A stretch of DNA of 64,000 nt, taken from assembly GCA_021799435.1 (NCBI GenBank), contig JAJZAN010000001.1, positions 1 through 64,000 of the forward strand. The letters run 5' to 3'. The notes below the pieces were generated by a model. It did not search any database. It saw only the letters and a list, made by a program, of their open reading frames with translations, and had not been told where the DNA came from. Shown piece by piece: positions 1 through 7,876 of the stretch. This stretch comes from Bacillota bacterium. GTDB taxonomy: Bacteria; Bacillota; Sulfobacillia; Sulfobacillales; Sulfobacillaceae. Both the position numbers and the translations under genes were made by a program. The stretch's first letter is position 1; the number at the start of each line of letters is the position of its first letter.

Positions 1-115
1 GGTGCCCGGAAGGCCCCGGGAGTCGCCACGCCCGATCTGGGCTCCGTGCGACCGCGGCCCCCGCGCGCCCTAAATGGCAAGATATTCCTGCGCGTGGGTA
101 AAGATTAGATACGCG

Positions 116-526
116 CTAAGGAGTTCCACCGAGTTCCGTTAGAGGGTGGACAAAGGAAATGGCTCTGAGGGTCTCCAACGTCGTATGGACATCCTGCCCG
201 TCGCCATCTTCGCTAGGCCACCGGCCATCGTCCTGTTGCAATACATCCAGTTTACTAAGCGAGTCGGCAATCACGGGGGAGTGAGGCGCAACGCCCATGA
301 CACAGAGGCAGTTAATCATCCACGCGAAGTGGCTGGCCTCCAGTTCCGATGGTCGCAGCCGGAGACGATCCATCAGTTGCTGCGCGCGTGGCTTATCTCC
401 CAGCCCGAAGAGTAATCCAGCGGTGAGCCAATAGGCATGGAGAAAAGACGGGATCTGGCCATGAGGACCAACATGGGCGGTGAGGAATTGTTGAATGAGG
501 GGCAACGCCGGGTACGACGGCTGCAT
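116..526 (-). CDS. Prenyltransferase/terpene-cyclase-repeat-like small protein
   Basis: Predicted 136-residue protein of unknown function. The C-terminal half has a QDDGRWPSEDGDGQD stretch followed by a helical segment, which resembles the repeats of squalene-hopene cyclases and protein prenyltransferases (alpha/alpha toroid fold). One or two repeats are far too few for a cyclase, so it may be a remnant or a small helical-repeat protein. Start is ATG at 526; a GTG at 529 is equally possible. An AGAGGTG lies almost touching either start, so the ribosome site is poor. Two inverted repeats sit just upstream (545-583). It follows the ftsH-like gene but is separated from it by a terminator. Confidence 0.5.
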   Translation of the reverse strand: MQPSYPALPLIQQFLTAHVGPHGQIPSFLHAYWLTAGLLFGLGDKPRAQQLMDRLRLRPSELEASHFAWMINCLCVMGVAPHSPVIADSLSKLDVLQQDDGRWPSEDGDGQDVHTTLETLRAISFVHPLTELGGTP

Positions 527-544
527 CACCTCTGCCCATATTTT

Positions 545-583
545 ATCACGTCATTGTGATCCCGCCCGCGACCACCGCGGGCG
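545..583 (-). promoter_or_regulatory. Paired inverted repeats upstream of the 116-526 gene
   Basis: Two adjacent palindromes are directly visible. ATCAC-N6-GTGAT occupies 545-560. CGCCCGCG, a 5-nt loop and CGCGGGCG occupy 563-583. The first has the size and spacing of a dimeric repressor or CRP/FNR-class operator. The second would form a very stable RNA hairpin, but no T-run follows it. Assignment as regulatory is inference. Confidence 0.3.
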
Positions 584-796
584 TTAGACGCATTTTCTGC
601 AAATAACTAACCGGTCCATTAACATTAGGGTTTGCTCGCGCCAAGCGGGCAGTGGAGTCCGTCTCCACAAATTCACCCAGCGGGCGAATCGCAACCTGTC
701 GAGTACCGCCCTCACACTCCAACTGTGGTCGAACTCGCCGCAGAGGGTGGTTTGGACTAATAAACGGGGAATTCCAACCTCAGATTGCACTTAGCC

Positions 797-835
797 AAAA
801 AGAGAGACCGCCGACATCGAAAGGATGCCGACGGT
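797..835 (-). terminator. Rho-independent terminator of the ftsH-like gene
   Basis: Read on the minus strand, a 12-bp stem (two G-U pairs, 5-nt loop region) at 807-835 is followed by CTCTCTTTTT. It begins about 20 bases past the ftsH-like stop codon. Confidence 0.8.
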
Positions 836-853
836 CCGAAGAGCGACCTTGAT

Positions 854-2320
854 CTAGGCGACTAACTCCCGCACCGCGTCACCGGGCAGCGTTTCCTGGT
901 CCATGAGCAAGTCGGCCAGGTGAGTCAGGGCCTCCCGGTGGGTCTCAACCAGCTCGTCCACGATTTCCTGGGAATCGCGGATAATTTCATGCACCGTTTG
1001 ATAAAGCACCTCCGGCGACAAGGCCTCCTCTTGGACCACGCCGAGAGATGACAATCCGGCCGTCACCATGCGACGCGCAATATCCCACGCCTTTTCGAAG
1101 TCGTTGGCCGCCCCCGTGCTCTGCTCCCCCAGCAGCAAGCGCTCGGCGGTGGAACCTGCTAAACATACCGCAATGTCTGCTTTCAGTTCCGAGACCGTTT
1201 GCAGCAACCGGTCATCTTGGGGCGCCTGTCGCACAAAGCCCAGCGCCATACCCCGCGGGGCGATGGTGATAGAGGATACCGAGCCGGGATTGACGAGTTC
1301 TCCCACGATGGCATGGCCGCCCTCATGAATCGCAACCCGGTACAATTCCTTTTGCTCCAAGTGCCTATCCAGCTTCTCCCCCAACAGTACTTTGTCAATG
1401 GCCGCCTTGAAGTGGCCCTGGTCGATGGCCATGGTGTCCTCCCGGAGGGCCAAAATAGCGGCCTCGTTGCACACGCTCTCCAAATGAGCTCCCGAAAAGC
1501 CAAAGGTCTCAAGCGCGATGCGGCTCAAATCCACATTATCCGACAACGGCTTGTTGCGCGTGTGGAGCAACAAAATCGCTTCACGTCCCTGGCGGTCCGG
1601 CAAATCTACCCGCACCGTCCGGTCAAAACGTCCAGGCCTGAGCAGGGCCGGATCAATCAGATCGGCCCGGTTAGTGGCGGCCATCACCAAAATCCGCACC
1701 TCGTCGTCCGTCGCCATACCATCCATCTCCACCAACAGCTGGTTTAGGGTCTGGTCGTATTCCAAATGACTCTGGTGCTGGCCTCGCCGGCCCGCCATCA
1801 CTTCAATTTCATCAATGAAGATAACGGCGGAATTCAGATTTTCCCGGCGGGCGATCTGCCGCGCCTCTTTGAACAACTGCCGGACCCGCTGCGCCCCTAC
1901 TCCTGCATACATCTCCACAAACTCGGAGCCCGAGGATGCCAAAAAGACGGAGTCGGTATAGTTTGCCGCGGCCTTGGCCAAAAGCGTTTTTCCGGTTCCT
2001 GGCGGCCCCGTCAGCAAAATCCCTTTCAAAGGGCGAATGCCTAACCGCTCAATATCGTCCGGGCGCAGGACAAATTCCAACGCTTCAATCAACTCGTTTT
2101 TAGCCGTGTGCTGCCCGCCGATATCCGTAAACGACACCGTGGAGCGCGTGCCGACCTCCAACTTGCGCCGGCTGCCGAGATTCATGCGCGACAGCATGCC
2201 ACTGGCCAGCAGCACGCCGGCCAACGCCGCCAGCAGCAACAGGGGCCATATATTCACGCCTTGGATCCCCAAAAAAATAAGGACCGCAACCACGACACCT
2301 GCACCGATCTCTTTAAGCAT
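854..2320 (-). CDS. Short FtsH-like ATP-dependent zinc metalloprotease
   Basis: Membrane-bound AAA+ protease of the FtsH family, 488 residues against roughly 600-650 usual. Residues 5-45 form two hydrophobic segments with only a few residues between them, so the normal extracytoplasmic domain is missing. Then come Walker A GPPGTGKT (105-112), Walker B VIFIDE (166-171), the second region of homology ending RPGRFDR (228-234), zinc site HEGGH (332-336; HEAGH in typical FtsH) and the third ligand Asp-407 in the NDFEKA segment. Start ATG 2320 is fixed by GGAGGAAG upstream; a longer in-frame reading has no ribosome site. It overlaps the upstream membrane-protein gene by 8 nt, which implies translational coupling. 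A terminator follows. Likely a paralogue with a narrower role than the housekeeping FtsH. Confidence 0.9.
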   Translation of the reverse strand: MLKEIGAGVVVAVLIFLGIQGVNIWPLLLLAALAGVLLASGMLSRMNLGSRRKLEVGTRSTVSFTDIGGQHTAKNELIEALEFVLRPDDIERLGIRPLKGILLTGPPGTGKTLLAKAAANYTDSVFLASSGSEFVEMYAGVGAQRVRQLFKEARQIARRENLNSAVIFIDEIEVMAGRRGQHQSHLEYDQTLNQLLVEMDGMATDDEVRILVMAATNRADLIDPALLRPGRFDRTVRVDLPDRQGREAILLLHTRNKPLSDNVDLSRIALETFGFSGAHLESVCNEAAILALREDTMAIDQGHFKAAIDKVLLGEKLDRHLEQKELYRVAIHEGGHAIVGELVNPGSVSSITIAPRGMALGFVRQAPQDDRLLQTVSELKADIAVCLAGSTAERLLLGEQSTGAANDFEKAWDIARRMVTAGLSSLGVVQEEALSPEVLYQTVHEIIRDSQEIVDELVETHREALTHLADLLMDQETLPGDAVRELVA

Positions 2321-2831
2321 GGCTGCTTCCTCCAATCTCAATCGGCTGGACATCGTACAGTACAGACTGCTGCTGATGCCACGTGATGTAGACATGATGG
2401 CTGTCCAGTTCGACCGCCGCCCGGGCACCGTCAGTCGCAGCCTGGGCCTCAAGACTTTGCTTCATAGCGACATACTGGCCGGTCGCTTCACCCTGAGCGA
2501 TCACGAAGGCGGCGTTTTCCGCCAACCGGTTTAACGTGGCGTTGCTGTGGCTTTTCAGAACAATTTTGGTTGGCGCGTGACCCAGCGCTCGAGTTGCGGC
2601 CGTGGTGACGCTCTGGTAGACCGTCATCAAATCGGCGCCGTTTTTCACGCGCACGGTCACCACATCGCCCTGAAGATTGGCGTGCGTGACTCCCTGAATG
2701 GTCCCCAAATTGGACATTAATGGCGAATCCACAATCGTGGTCCGGTAGAGTTTCTCTCCACCCAGGAGAACGCCCAGCGTCATCACTAAAGAAATCACAG
2801 CCACTAAAATCTGTTTTGCGGAAACTTTCAT
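2313..2831 (-). CDS. Single-pass membrane protein of unknown function, coupled to ftsH-like gene
   Basis: 172 residues. Residues 6-25 form one N-terminal transmembrane segment or uncleaved signal anchor, and the rest is soluble and probably extracytoplasmic. I recognise no domain. The protein is Ala/Val/Thr-rich, with a central predicted helix rich in Ala and Gln. The ribosome site AAGGAGG is 7 nt before the ATG. Its 3' end overlaps the ftsH-like start by 8 nt. A cofactor, adaptor or substrate-binding partner supplying the external part that this FtsH lacks is an attractive inference, but nothing in the sequence proves it. Confidence 0.75.
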   Translation of the reverse strand: MKVSAKQILVAVISLVMTLGVLLGGEKLYRTTIVDSPLMSNLGTIQGVTHANLQGDVVTVRVKNGADLMTVYQSVTTAATRALGHAPTKIVLKSHSNATLNRLAENAAFVIAQGEATGQYVAMKQSLEAQAATDGARAAVELDSHHVYITWHQQQSVLYDVQPIEIGGSSHA

Positions 2832-2882
2832 AGGGCGCCTCCTTCACGGTTCGACACGAATCGTGGGCAGTATAACATGAAA

Positions 2883-2902
2883 GACGCGGCCAAAGCCGCG
2901 TC
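2883..2902 (-). terminator. Hairpin terminator downstream of pgsA
   Basis: Minus-strand GACGCGGC-TTTG-GCCGCGTC is a perfect 8-bp stem. It is followed by only TTTC, so it is a modest intrinsic terminator. It separates pgsA from the membrane protein/ftsH-like pair. Confidence 0.55.
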
Positions 2903-2936
2903 AATGCTTGTCTCTATTGGCATTGCCATCCAGCCC

Positions 2937-3452
2937 TCACACCTCGATATGAGGCCAATAATCCCGGATGTACTCCACCCCTGTCCAGACCGTCAACACC
3001 GCCGATAGAATCAACAAACTCAGCGGGATCCATCCGCTCAGCACACTGGCGGCACCGACCGCGAACAACTGCCCCAGTGTCTTCCACTTAGCGAGCGGGC
3101 GCGCCGGCATGCTAACCCCATGCTTCAGCACCGACCGCAATGTTGTAACCGCCAACTCGCGCGTCACCACAACCGCCATCCACCATACCGCCAACCGATG
3201 ATCAAAAACCAGCACTGAAGCCGTGACCAAAACCAACAGTTTGTCCGCCAAGGGATCCACGTACGCGCCGAACCGGCTGGTCTGATTCAAGTAGCGCGCT
3301 ACGCGGCCGTCCGCGACGTCGGTCAATCCCGCTATCACAAACACCGCCACGCCGACCCAATGCCATGCCAACGCCGGTGACAGCCACATCGCGGCAATCA
3401 CCGGCGTAAGCAAAACACGGCTAAAGGTAAGCCAATCGGCCAGTTTAACCAA
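2937..3452 (-). CDS. pgsA: CDP-diacylglycerol-glycerol-3-phosphate 3-phosphatidyltransferase
   Basis: Integral membrane enzyme, 171 residues, that makes phosphatidylglycerophosphate, the committed step to phosphatidylglycerol. The CDP-alcohol phosphotransferase signature is complete: D-x2-D-G-x2-A-R, spacer, G-x3-D-x3-D (LTDVADGRVAR ... GAYVDPLAD). Several hydrophobic helices surround it. The start lies inside the end of rimO (8-nt overlap). The rimO-pgsA pairing also occurs in Bacillus-type genomes. Length is normal for the family. Confidence 0.93.
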   Translation of the reverse strand: MVKLADWLTFSRVLLTPVIAAMWLSPALAWHWVGVAVFVIAGLTDVADGRVARYLNQTSRFGAYVDPLADKLLVLVTASVLVFDHRLAVWWMAVVVTRELAVTTLRSVLKHGVSMPARPLAKWKTLGQLFAVGAASVLSGWIPLSLLILSAVLTVWTGVEYIRDYWPHIEV

Positions 3453-4764
3453 CGTCAGGCTCAGCCATCAAGTCATATTCTTTGACAGCTGTAATGCGGG
3501 CGGGGACAATTTGCCCCACCTCGAACCGGCCTTTGACATAGGTGACGCCGTCGATGCCGGGCGCGTCGGTTGCGCCTCGACCCACACTGACGGTGTCGCC
3601 CACCTCTTCAATAATAGTGGGATGTACTTGGCCGATGTGGCGGCCTCGGATTCCGCCCACCAAGCGCCGCTGCAGGAGCATGGCCTGACGCCGCCGGCTC
3701 TGTTTGACCTCGTCGGGTACCGGATCACCGAGCCCTTCGGCCCGGGTACCCTCTTCCGGCGAGTAGGTAAAGATGCCAACATGGTCAAATCGCATTGCCT
3801 CAATAAATTCCAAGAGACTCGCGTGATGTTCCTCGGTCTCCCCCGGGAACCCCACGATAAACGTTGTGCGCAAGGTCACATCGGGCACGGCATCGCGTAC
3901 CATTCCCAGCACGCGCTCGGTCTTCTCACGGCGAAAAGGGCGGCCCATGTGCTTCAGCAAGTCTGGATGGGCGTGCTGGAGCGGCATATCCAAATACGGA
4001 GCCACCACAGGCAGATCCCGCATGGCCCGCACCAGCTCTGGCGTGACCTGAGTAGGATAGCTGTACATCAACCGGACAAACAGCAGGTCCGGGATCTCTT
4101 GCAGCGCATAGAGCAACCGCGGCAGTTCCGGATGTCCATACAAGTCGTGACCCCAAATTGTGGAATCCTGGGCGATGAGAACGAGTTCCCTCACCCCCTG
4201 GGCCACCAGCTGGCGCGCCTCCCTGACAATGTCAGCCAAAGGCCGGCTGCGATAACCTCCACGCATTTGCGGAATGGCGCAAAAGGCACAGCTATGGTCG
4301 CAGCCCTCGGCAATTTTTAAATAGGCCGTATATTTGGGGGTGGTTAGACGCCGCGGGCGTTCTACGCCGCTGACCGGCATCTCTCCCCAGAATCCAGGAT
4401 GGCTGCCCTCCAGCGCACCCTCCACGGCCTCCACAATCCGATGGAACTCTCCCGTGCCGACCATGGCATCCACTTCCGGCAAATCGTCCCACAGGTGCTG
4501 CTGATAGCGTTGCGACAGGCATCCCGCCATCACCAGAGCCTTCAACTGCCCCGTTTCGCGAAACCGGTTCATTTCCAATATGGTATCGATCGACTCTTGT
4601 TTGGCAGCATCAATAAAACCACACGTGTTGACGATGAGCACCTCGGCCTCTGAGGCGGACGGGGTCAGTTGATAACCCGCCTCTTCCAACAGTCCTAACA
4701 TTACCTCTGAGTCCACGCGATTTTTCGGACATCCGAGACTCACCATACCCACCTTGGCGGCCAT
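3445..4764 (-). CDS. rimO: Ribosomal protein S12 methylthiotransferase
   Basis: Radical-SAM enzyme that adds a methylthio group to an aspartate of ribosomal protein S12. The N-terminal MTTase domain has Cys-12, Cys-48 and Cys-82 for the auxiliary cluster. The radical-SAM motif CDHSCAFC (155-162) carries the SAM-binding cluster, and a C-terminal TRAM domain follows. 439 residues, normal length. Start ATG 4764 is chosen because GAGGTGAT sits 7 nt upstream. Two earlier in-frame ATGs overlap or precede this site. Confidence 0.94.
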   Translation of the reverse strand: MAAKVGMVSLGCPKNRVDSEVMLGLLEEAGYQLTPSASEAEVLIVNTCGFIDAAKQESIDTILEMNRFRETGQLKALVMAGCLSQRYQQHLWDDLPEVDAMVGTGEFHRIVEAVEGALEGSHPGFWGEMPVSGVERPRRLTTPKYTAYLKIAEGCDHSCAFCAIPQMRGGYRSRPLADIVREARQLVAQGVRELVLIAQDSTIWGHDLYGHPELPRLLYALQEIPDLLFVRLMYSYPTQVTPELVRAMRDLPVVAPYLDMPLQHAHPDLLKHMGRPFRREKTERVLGMVRDAVPDVTLRTTFIVGFPGETEEHHASLLEFIEAMRFDHVGIFTYSPEEGTRAEGLGDPVPDEVKQSRRRQAMLLQRRLVGGIRGRHIGQVHPTIIEEVGDTVSVGRGATDAPGIDGVTYVKGRFEVGQIVPARITAVKEYDLMAEPDVG

Positions 4765-4998
4765 GCTGCTCATCACCTCGCCCGTTATCATAGCCTACCA
4801 AACTGAGAAAAGAAAGAGAGGCGGGTCGATATCCGCATATTGCGCTCCGTGCCATACCGGCGCAGGCGAGCGCCTTTTATCCCCATTCGGCCCACGGGCT
4901 CCAACGGGACAATTGCTACAAATTGGCTGGGCCAGGAACGTTCTGTCCGGCCGGCGGGGCACGTACATTACATCAGCAAAGCGCGAGGAGGACAAATT

Positions 4999-5763
4999 GT
5001 GCGTATTTATACTGTTCCGCACCATTGGATCCGCCGTACTGTGACTACCGCTATTATGCTGATGCTGGTGTTTATGGCCCTCGGTGTCCTATATCGGCCC
5101 GGCCCCTCGTTGGGCGTCCAAGCGCCGCTCAAACCCGCCGACCGGTACTCCCTAAGAGATGTCGTCACGACTCAGAAAGTGGCTGCACTAACCTTCGACA
5201 TCTCCTGGGGAACCGTCATGCCGACGAAAGTTTTCGATATCCTAGAACGCGATCACGTGGCGGCCACCTTTTTCGTGTCAGGGCCCTGGGCCAAGCAAAA
5301 CGCCGCCTTAGTCAAAGCCATGGCGAATGCAGGCTATGAGGTTGAGTCCCACGGCTGGGCCCACGTGAACTACACCGGCCTCTCCAACGCCGGGGTTCAA
5401 GAGAACATCCAAAAGGCAGGGCAGGTCATCAAAGATATTACGGGCCAGGCTCCCACCTTTGTTCGGCCGCCCAATGGAGATTTTAGTCCCCGGACCATTG
5501 CGGCCGCGAAACAGATCGGCTACACCACCGTCACTTGGGGCACGGACTCGCTGGACTGGATGAATCCCGGGGTTGGCACCATCATCCGCCGGGTGGTGAC
5601 ACGCATCCATCCCGGAGACATTGTCCTGATGCACGCCTCCGACACCTGCAAACAGACCGACCTCGCACTGCCCACAATCATTCAGGACCTGAAGCAAAAG
5701 GGCTACCAACTCGTGACGATGAAAAAGCTTCTGACTTATGGCGCTCCCAACTATCGGGGATGA
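4999..5763 (+). CDS. pdaB: PdaB-like sporulation polysaccharide deacetylase
   Basis: NodB-fold protein of 254 residues with one N-terminal transmembrane segment (about 13-32), so the domain faces outside or the intermembrane space of the forespore. The family signature LTFDISWG (64-71) replaces the classical TFDDG, as in Bacillus PdaB, which is needed for spore maintenance. SHGWAH and RPPNGDF are further metal/active-site motifs. Start GTG 4999 is fixed by AGGAGG 7 nt upstream; the frame is open further back without a ribosome site. Its last 13 nt overlap the convergent dacF-like gene. Enzymatic activity is uncertain in this subfamily. Confidence 0.85.
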   Translation: MRIYTVPHHWIRRTVTTAIMLMLVFMALGVLYRPGPSLGVQAPLKPADRYSLRDVVTTQKVAALTFDISWGTVMPTKVFDILERDHVAATFFVSGPWAKQNAALVKAMANAGYEVESHGWAHVNYTGLSNAGVQENIQKAGQVIKDITGQAPTFVRPPNGDFSPRTIAAAKQIGYTTVTWGTDSLDWMNPGVGTIIRRVVTRIHPGDIVLMHASDTCKQTDLALPTIIQDLKQKGYQLVTMKKLLTYGAPNYRG

Positions 5764-6890
5764 CGATAAAAGAGCCAGTCCCAGAATCGCGCCGGCGCCA
5801 GTTTCTTCCTGACTGCTTGAACGGGATACAAGCCAATCCGGATGGGTGGCTGGGCGGGCGGGGTGACGGTCACGAACCCCGCCCGTTGTCGCGGAGAGAG
5901 TGGCGCTTCGAGACGCTCCGGAACATCCATGCTGGTCTCATAGCTGCCATTGGCGGGCAGATCCACCCAAATCGAGCGGTGTGCAACCAGTGTGGTTGTC
6001 GACGGATTGCCAGACGACACAGGCCGCTGGATCAGACCTTCTCCCGCCGACACTGCCTTGACCGGACTCCACGCAGCAAATCCCCAGTTCAACAGTGAGC
6101 TGGCGTCTTGCCATCGGTCGGGGCTATTGAGGACCACCGCAATCAGCTGGCGATTGTCCCGGGTCGCGGACGCCACCAAGCACTTGCCGGCCGCCGACGT
6201 GGTCCCCGTTTTCACCCCGTCGGCCCCCGGGAACCCGTACAGCAATTGGTTGGTGGTGTTGATGGTGCGCTTCCTGTGCCTGGTGAGTTCCGTAATCTGC
6301 TGTTCCTGGCTCTTCACGATCTCCTGAAACAACGGCATGCGCAGCGCCGTACGGGCTATCAGGGACAAATCGTAAGCGGAACTATAGTGCCCCGGCCGGG
6401 TTAGTCCATGGGTATTTTCGAACGAGGTGTTGAAGGCTCCCAACTGCTGAGCTTTGACATTCATCTCCGCCACAAAACGCTCGACACTCCCGGCCTCGCT
6501 TTCGGCCAAGGCGACCGACGCATCGTTGCCGGACCGCAAGAGCAGTCCCTTCAATAAGTCGAGACGGGTGTACTGCTGGCCTTGGCCAATATGCAGGGAG
6601 GACCCGGTCGTGTAGTCCGCCCGTTTGGAGACCGTCACCACGCGATTCAAATCGCCATGTTCAATGACCAGCAGCGCGGTCATCATTTTGGTTAGCGAGG
6701 CCGGATCCATTTGTCGAAAGGCATTCTTCTCGTACAAGATGGCCCCGGTTCGCGCATTGACCAAAATGGCCGCACGGGCTCCGAGGTCGGGTGGCAGCCC
6801 ACTGGGCTTCTTGGCCGCCATGGCTGCCCCAGGCCAGATAATCGACAGCATCGCGGTCGCAGCAACCGCCAGTGTCCATTGTTTCAGCAT
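5751..6890 (-). CDS. dacF: D-alanyl-D-alanine carboxypeptidase (DacF/DacB type)
   Basis: Penicillin-binding protein 5 family enzyme that trims stem peptides of peptidoglycan. 379 residues, with a signal peptide (about 1-25, AMA-A cleavage). Catalytic triad motifs are S65-LTK, S120-GN and K227-TG, followed by a C-terminal PBP5-type domain. Start ATG 6890 follows AGGAGG by 9 nt. A sigma-E-like promoter candidate lies at 6922-6951, and the neighbour is a sporulation deacetylase. A role in cortex or germ-cell-wall modification is therefore likely, but a vegetative role is not excluded. Confidence 0.9.
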   Translation of the reverse strand: MLKQWTLAVAATAMLSIIWPGAAMAAKKPSGLPPDLGARAAILVNARTGAILYEKNAFRQMDPASLTKMMTALLVIEHGDLNRVVTVSKRADYTTGSSLHIGQGQQYTRLDLLKGLLLRSGNDASVALAESEAGSVERFVAEMNVKAQQLGAFNTSFENTHGLTRPGHYSSAYDLSLIARTALRMPLFQEIVKSQEQQITELTRHRKRTINTTNQLLYGFPGADGVKTGTTSAAGKCLVASATRDNRQLIAVVLNSPDRWQDASSLLNWGFAAWSPVKAVSAGEGLIQRPVSSGNPSTTTLVAHRSIWVDLPANGSYETSMDVPERLEAPLSPRQRAGFVTVTPPAQPPIRIGLYPVQAVRKKLAPARFWDWLFYRHPR

Positions 6891-6921
6891 ATGAGCGGGC
6901 CTCCTGAGCGAATTCACCTCG

Positions 6922-6951
6922 CTAGTATGGCCCGCCGACTGAGGGTTATGA
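6922..6951 (-). promoter_or_regulatory. Candidate sigma-E-like promoter of dacF
   Basis: On the minus strand TCATAAC (-35) and CATACTAG (-10) are separated by 15 nt. The Bacillus sigma-E consensus is KMATATT-N14-CATACAnT. The match is partial at both boxes. The predicted start of transcription would fall about 25 nt before the ribosome site. Confidence 0.35.
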
Positions 6952-7851
6952 GTGCTGGAAGGTGAGATTGATGACTTGCTGCCCGGGGTCGGGCAATGAG
7001 ACCGCCCGGCCGTTGACTACGACGCTGGCGAGACGAGTACCCAGCCGCACTTTGACGCTGGAACCGGCGGTAATGTCCAAGGTTTGCCCGGCATGGTAAG
7101 TCACACCATAGGGATTAGAGGTCACCCCGTTTTTCCACACTTCGACCCAGCAGGATCCTGTGAAGCTCAAATGCACGGCTACCGGACTTTGACTGACGCT
7201 GTAAACAACGCTGGTGTTGCCGCCCCCCAGCACGTGATTAGATGTCAAAGTGACCGCAGAGGACGGCGAGGATGACACACGAGGGTGGCTCTTCGAGGCT
7301 GACGGACTTTTAGACGAATGGGGGTGAGGATGCTTCACCGACACTGACGGTGTGCGGGATGCGCCGGGATCGGCCGTGGTGACCGGCTTACTCTTCGGCA
7401 TCATGTACAACCCCAGCACAAACAGAATGGCCAACACCACGGCAGCCCCAAGGACCACCCGCCCCGAACCCTGTGGTCCGCTAACAGCCGCCTGCCTGCT
7501 GCGACGACTCGGATGGGGAGAGGCCGTCCGTTGAACCGGCGCACCACTCCGCCGCTGCCGAGTCGGAGTCGGAGCGGTGTGCGTGGGCGGTGCGGAAGAT
7601 TGTTGCTTGGCGGCCAATCGCTTGCGGTACTGTACCAATTGCTCCGCGTCCGCATCCAAATAACGCGCATAACTCTTCAAAAACCCTTGCCCGTAGATCT
7701 CCCCGGGCAGGCGCTCCCAAGCATCATCCTCCAACGCCTTCAGGTAATCCTCACGAATATGCAGGTCTTGGCTGATTTCAGGGATTGTCAAGCGCCGCCG
7801 GGTTCGGGCGCTCTTCAAAAACTCGCCAATGCTAATCGACTGCTCGTCCAC
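6946..7851 (-). CDS. RodZ-like helix-turn-helix membrane protein
   Basis: 301 residues. Residues 1-75 form an HTH_25/Xre-like domain (EFLKSARTRRRLTIPEISQ ... GFLKSYARYLD) as in RodZ. A basic/Pro-rich linker follows, then one transmembrane helix (about 131-151), a Ser/Pro/Lys-rich stretch, and a C-terminal beta domain of the DUF4115 type. RodZ couples the MreB cytoskeleton to elongation-mode wall synthesis, and Firmicute relatives include YmfM. Start is GTG with GGGAGGGGG 9 nt upstream. It lies between asnS and dacF, which supports a cell-envelope role. Confidence 0.8.
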   Translation of the reverse strand: MDEQSISIGEFLKSARTRRRLTIPEISQDLHIREDYLKALEDDAWERLPGEIYGQGFLKSYARYLDADAEQLVQYRKRLAAKQQSSAPPTHTAPTPTRQRRSGAPVQRTASPHPSRRSRQAAVSGPQGSGRVVLGAAVVLAILFVLGLYMMPKSKPVTTADPGASRTPSVSVKHPHPHSSKSPSASKSHPRVSSSPSSAVTLTSNHVLGGGNTSVVYSVSQSPVAVHLSFTGSCWVEVWKNGVTSNPYGVTYHAGQTLDITAGSSVKVRLGTRLASVVVNGRAVSLPDPGQQVINLTFQHS

Positions 7852-7876
7852 TCCCAGTGTCCCCCTCCCTTAACGG

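Larger units (their letters stand above)
527..853. other. Intergenic region with two inverted repeats and a terminator
   Basis: No convincing gene here. Short open frames on both strands lack ribosome sites and domain signatures. On the minus strand it holds the ftsH terminator (797-835), a perfect 8-bp GC stem at 563-583, and a 5-6-5 inverted repeat at 545-560 immediately upstream of the prenyltransferase-like gene. The rest shows nothing I can name. Confidence 0.6.

Noticed and set aside
584-790. 68-codon minus-strand frame in the ftsH downstream gap
   Set aside because: No ribosome site, no protein-like composition, and it follows a terminator without a promoter.
4910-4925. CAATT-N6-AATTG repeat before pdaB
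   Set aside because: Short AT arms easily arise by chance; no second copy near other genes.
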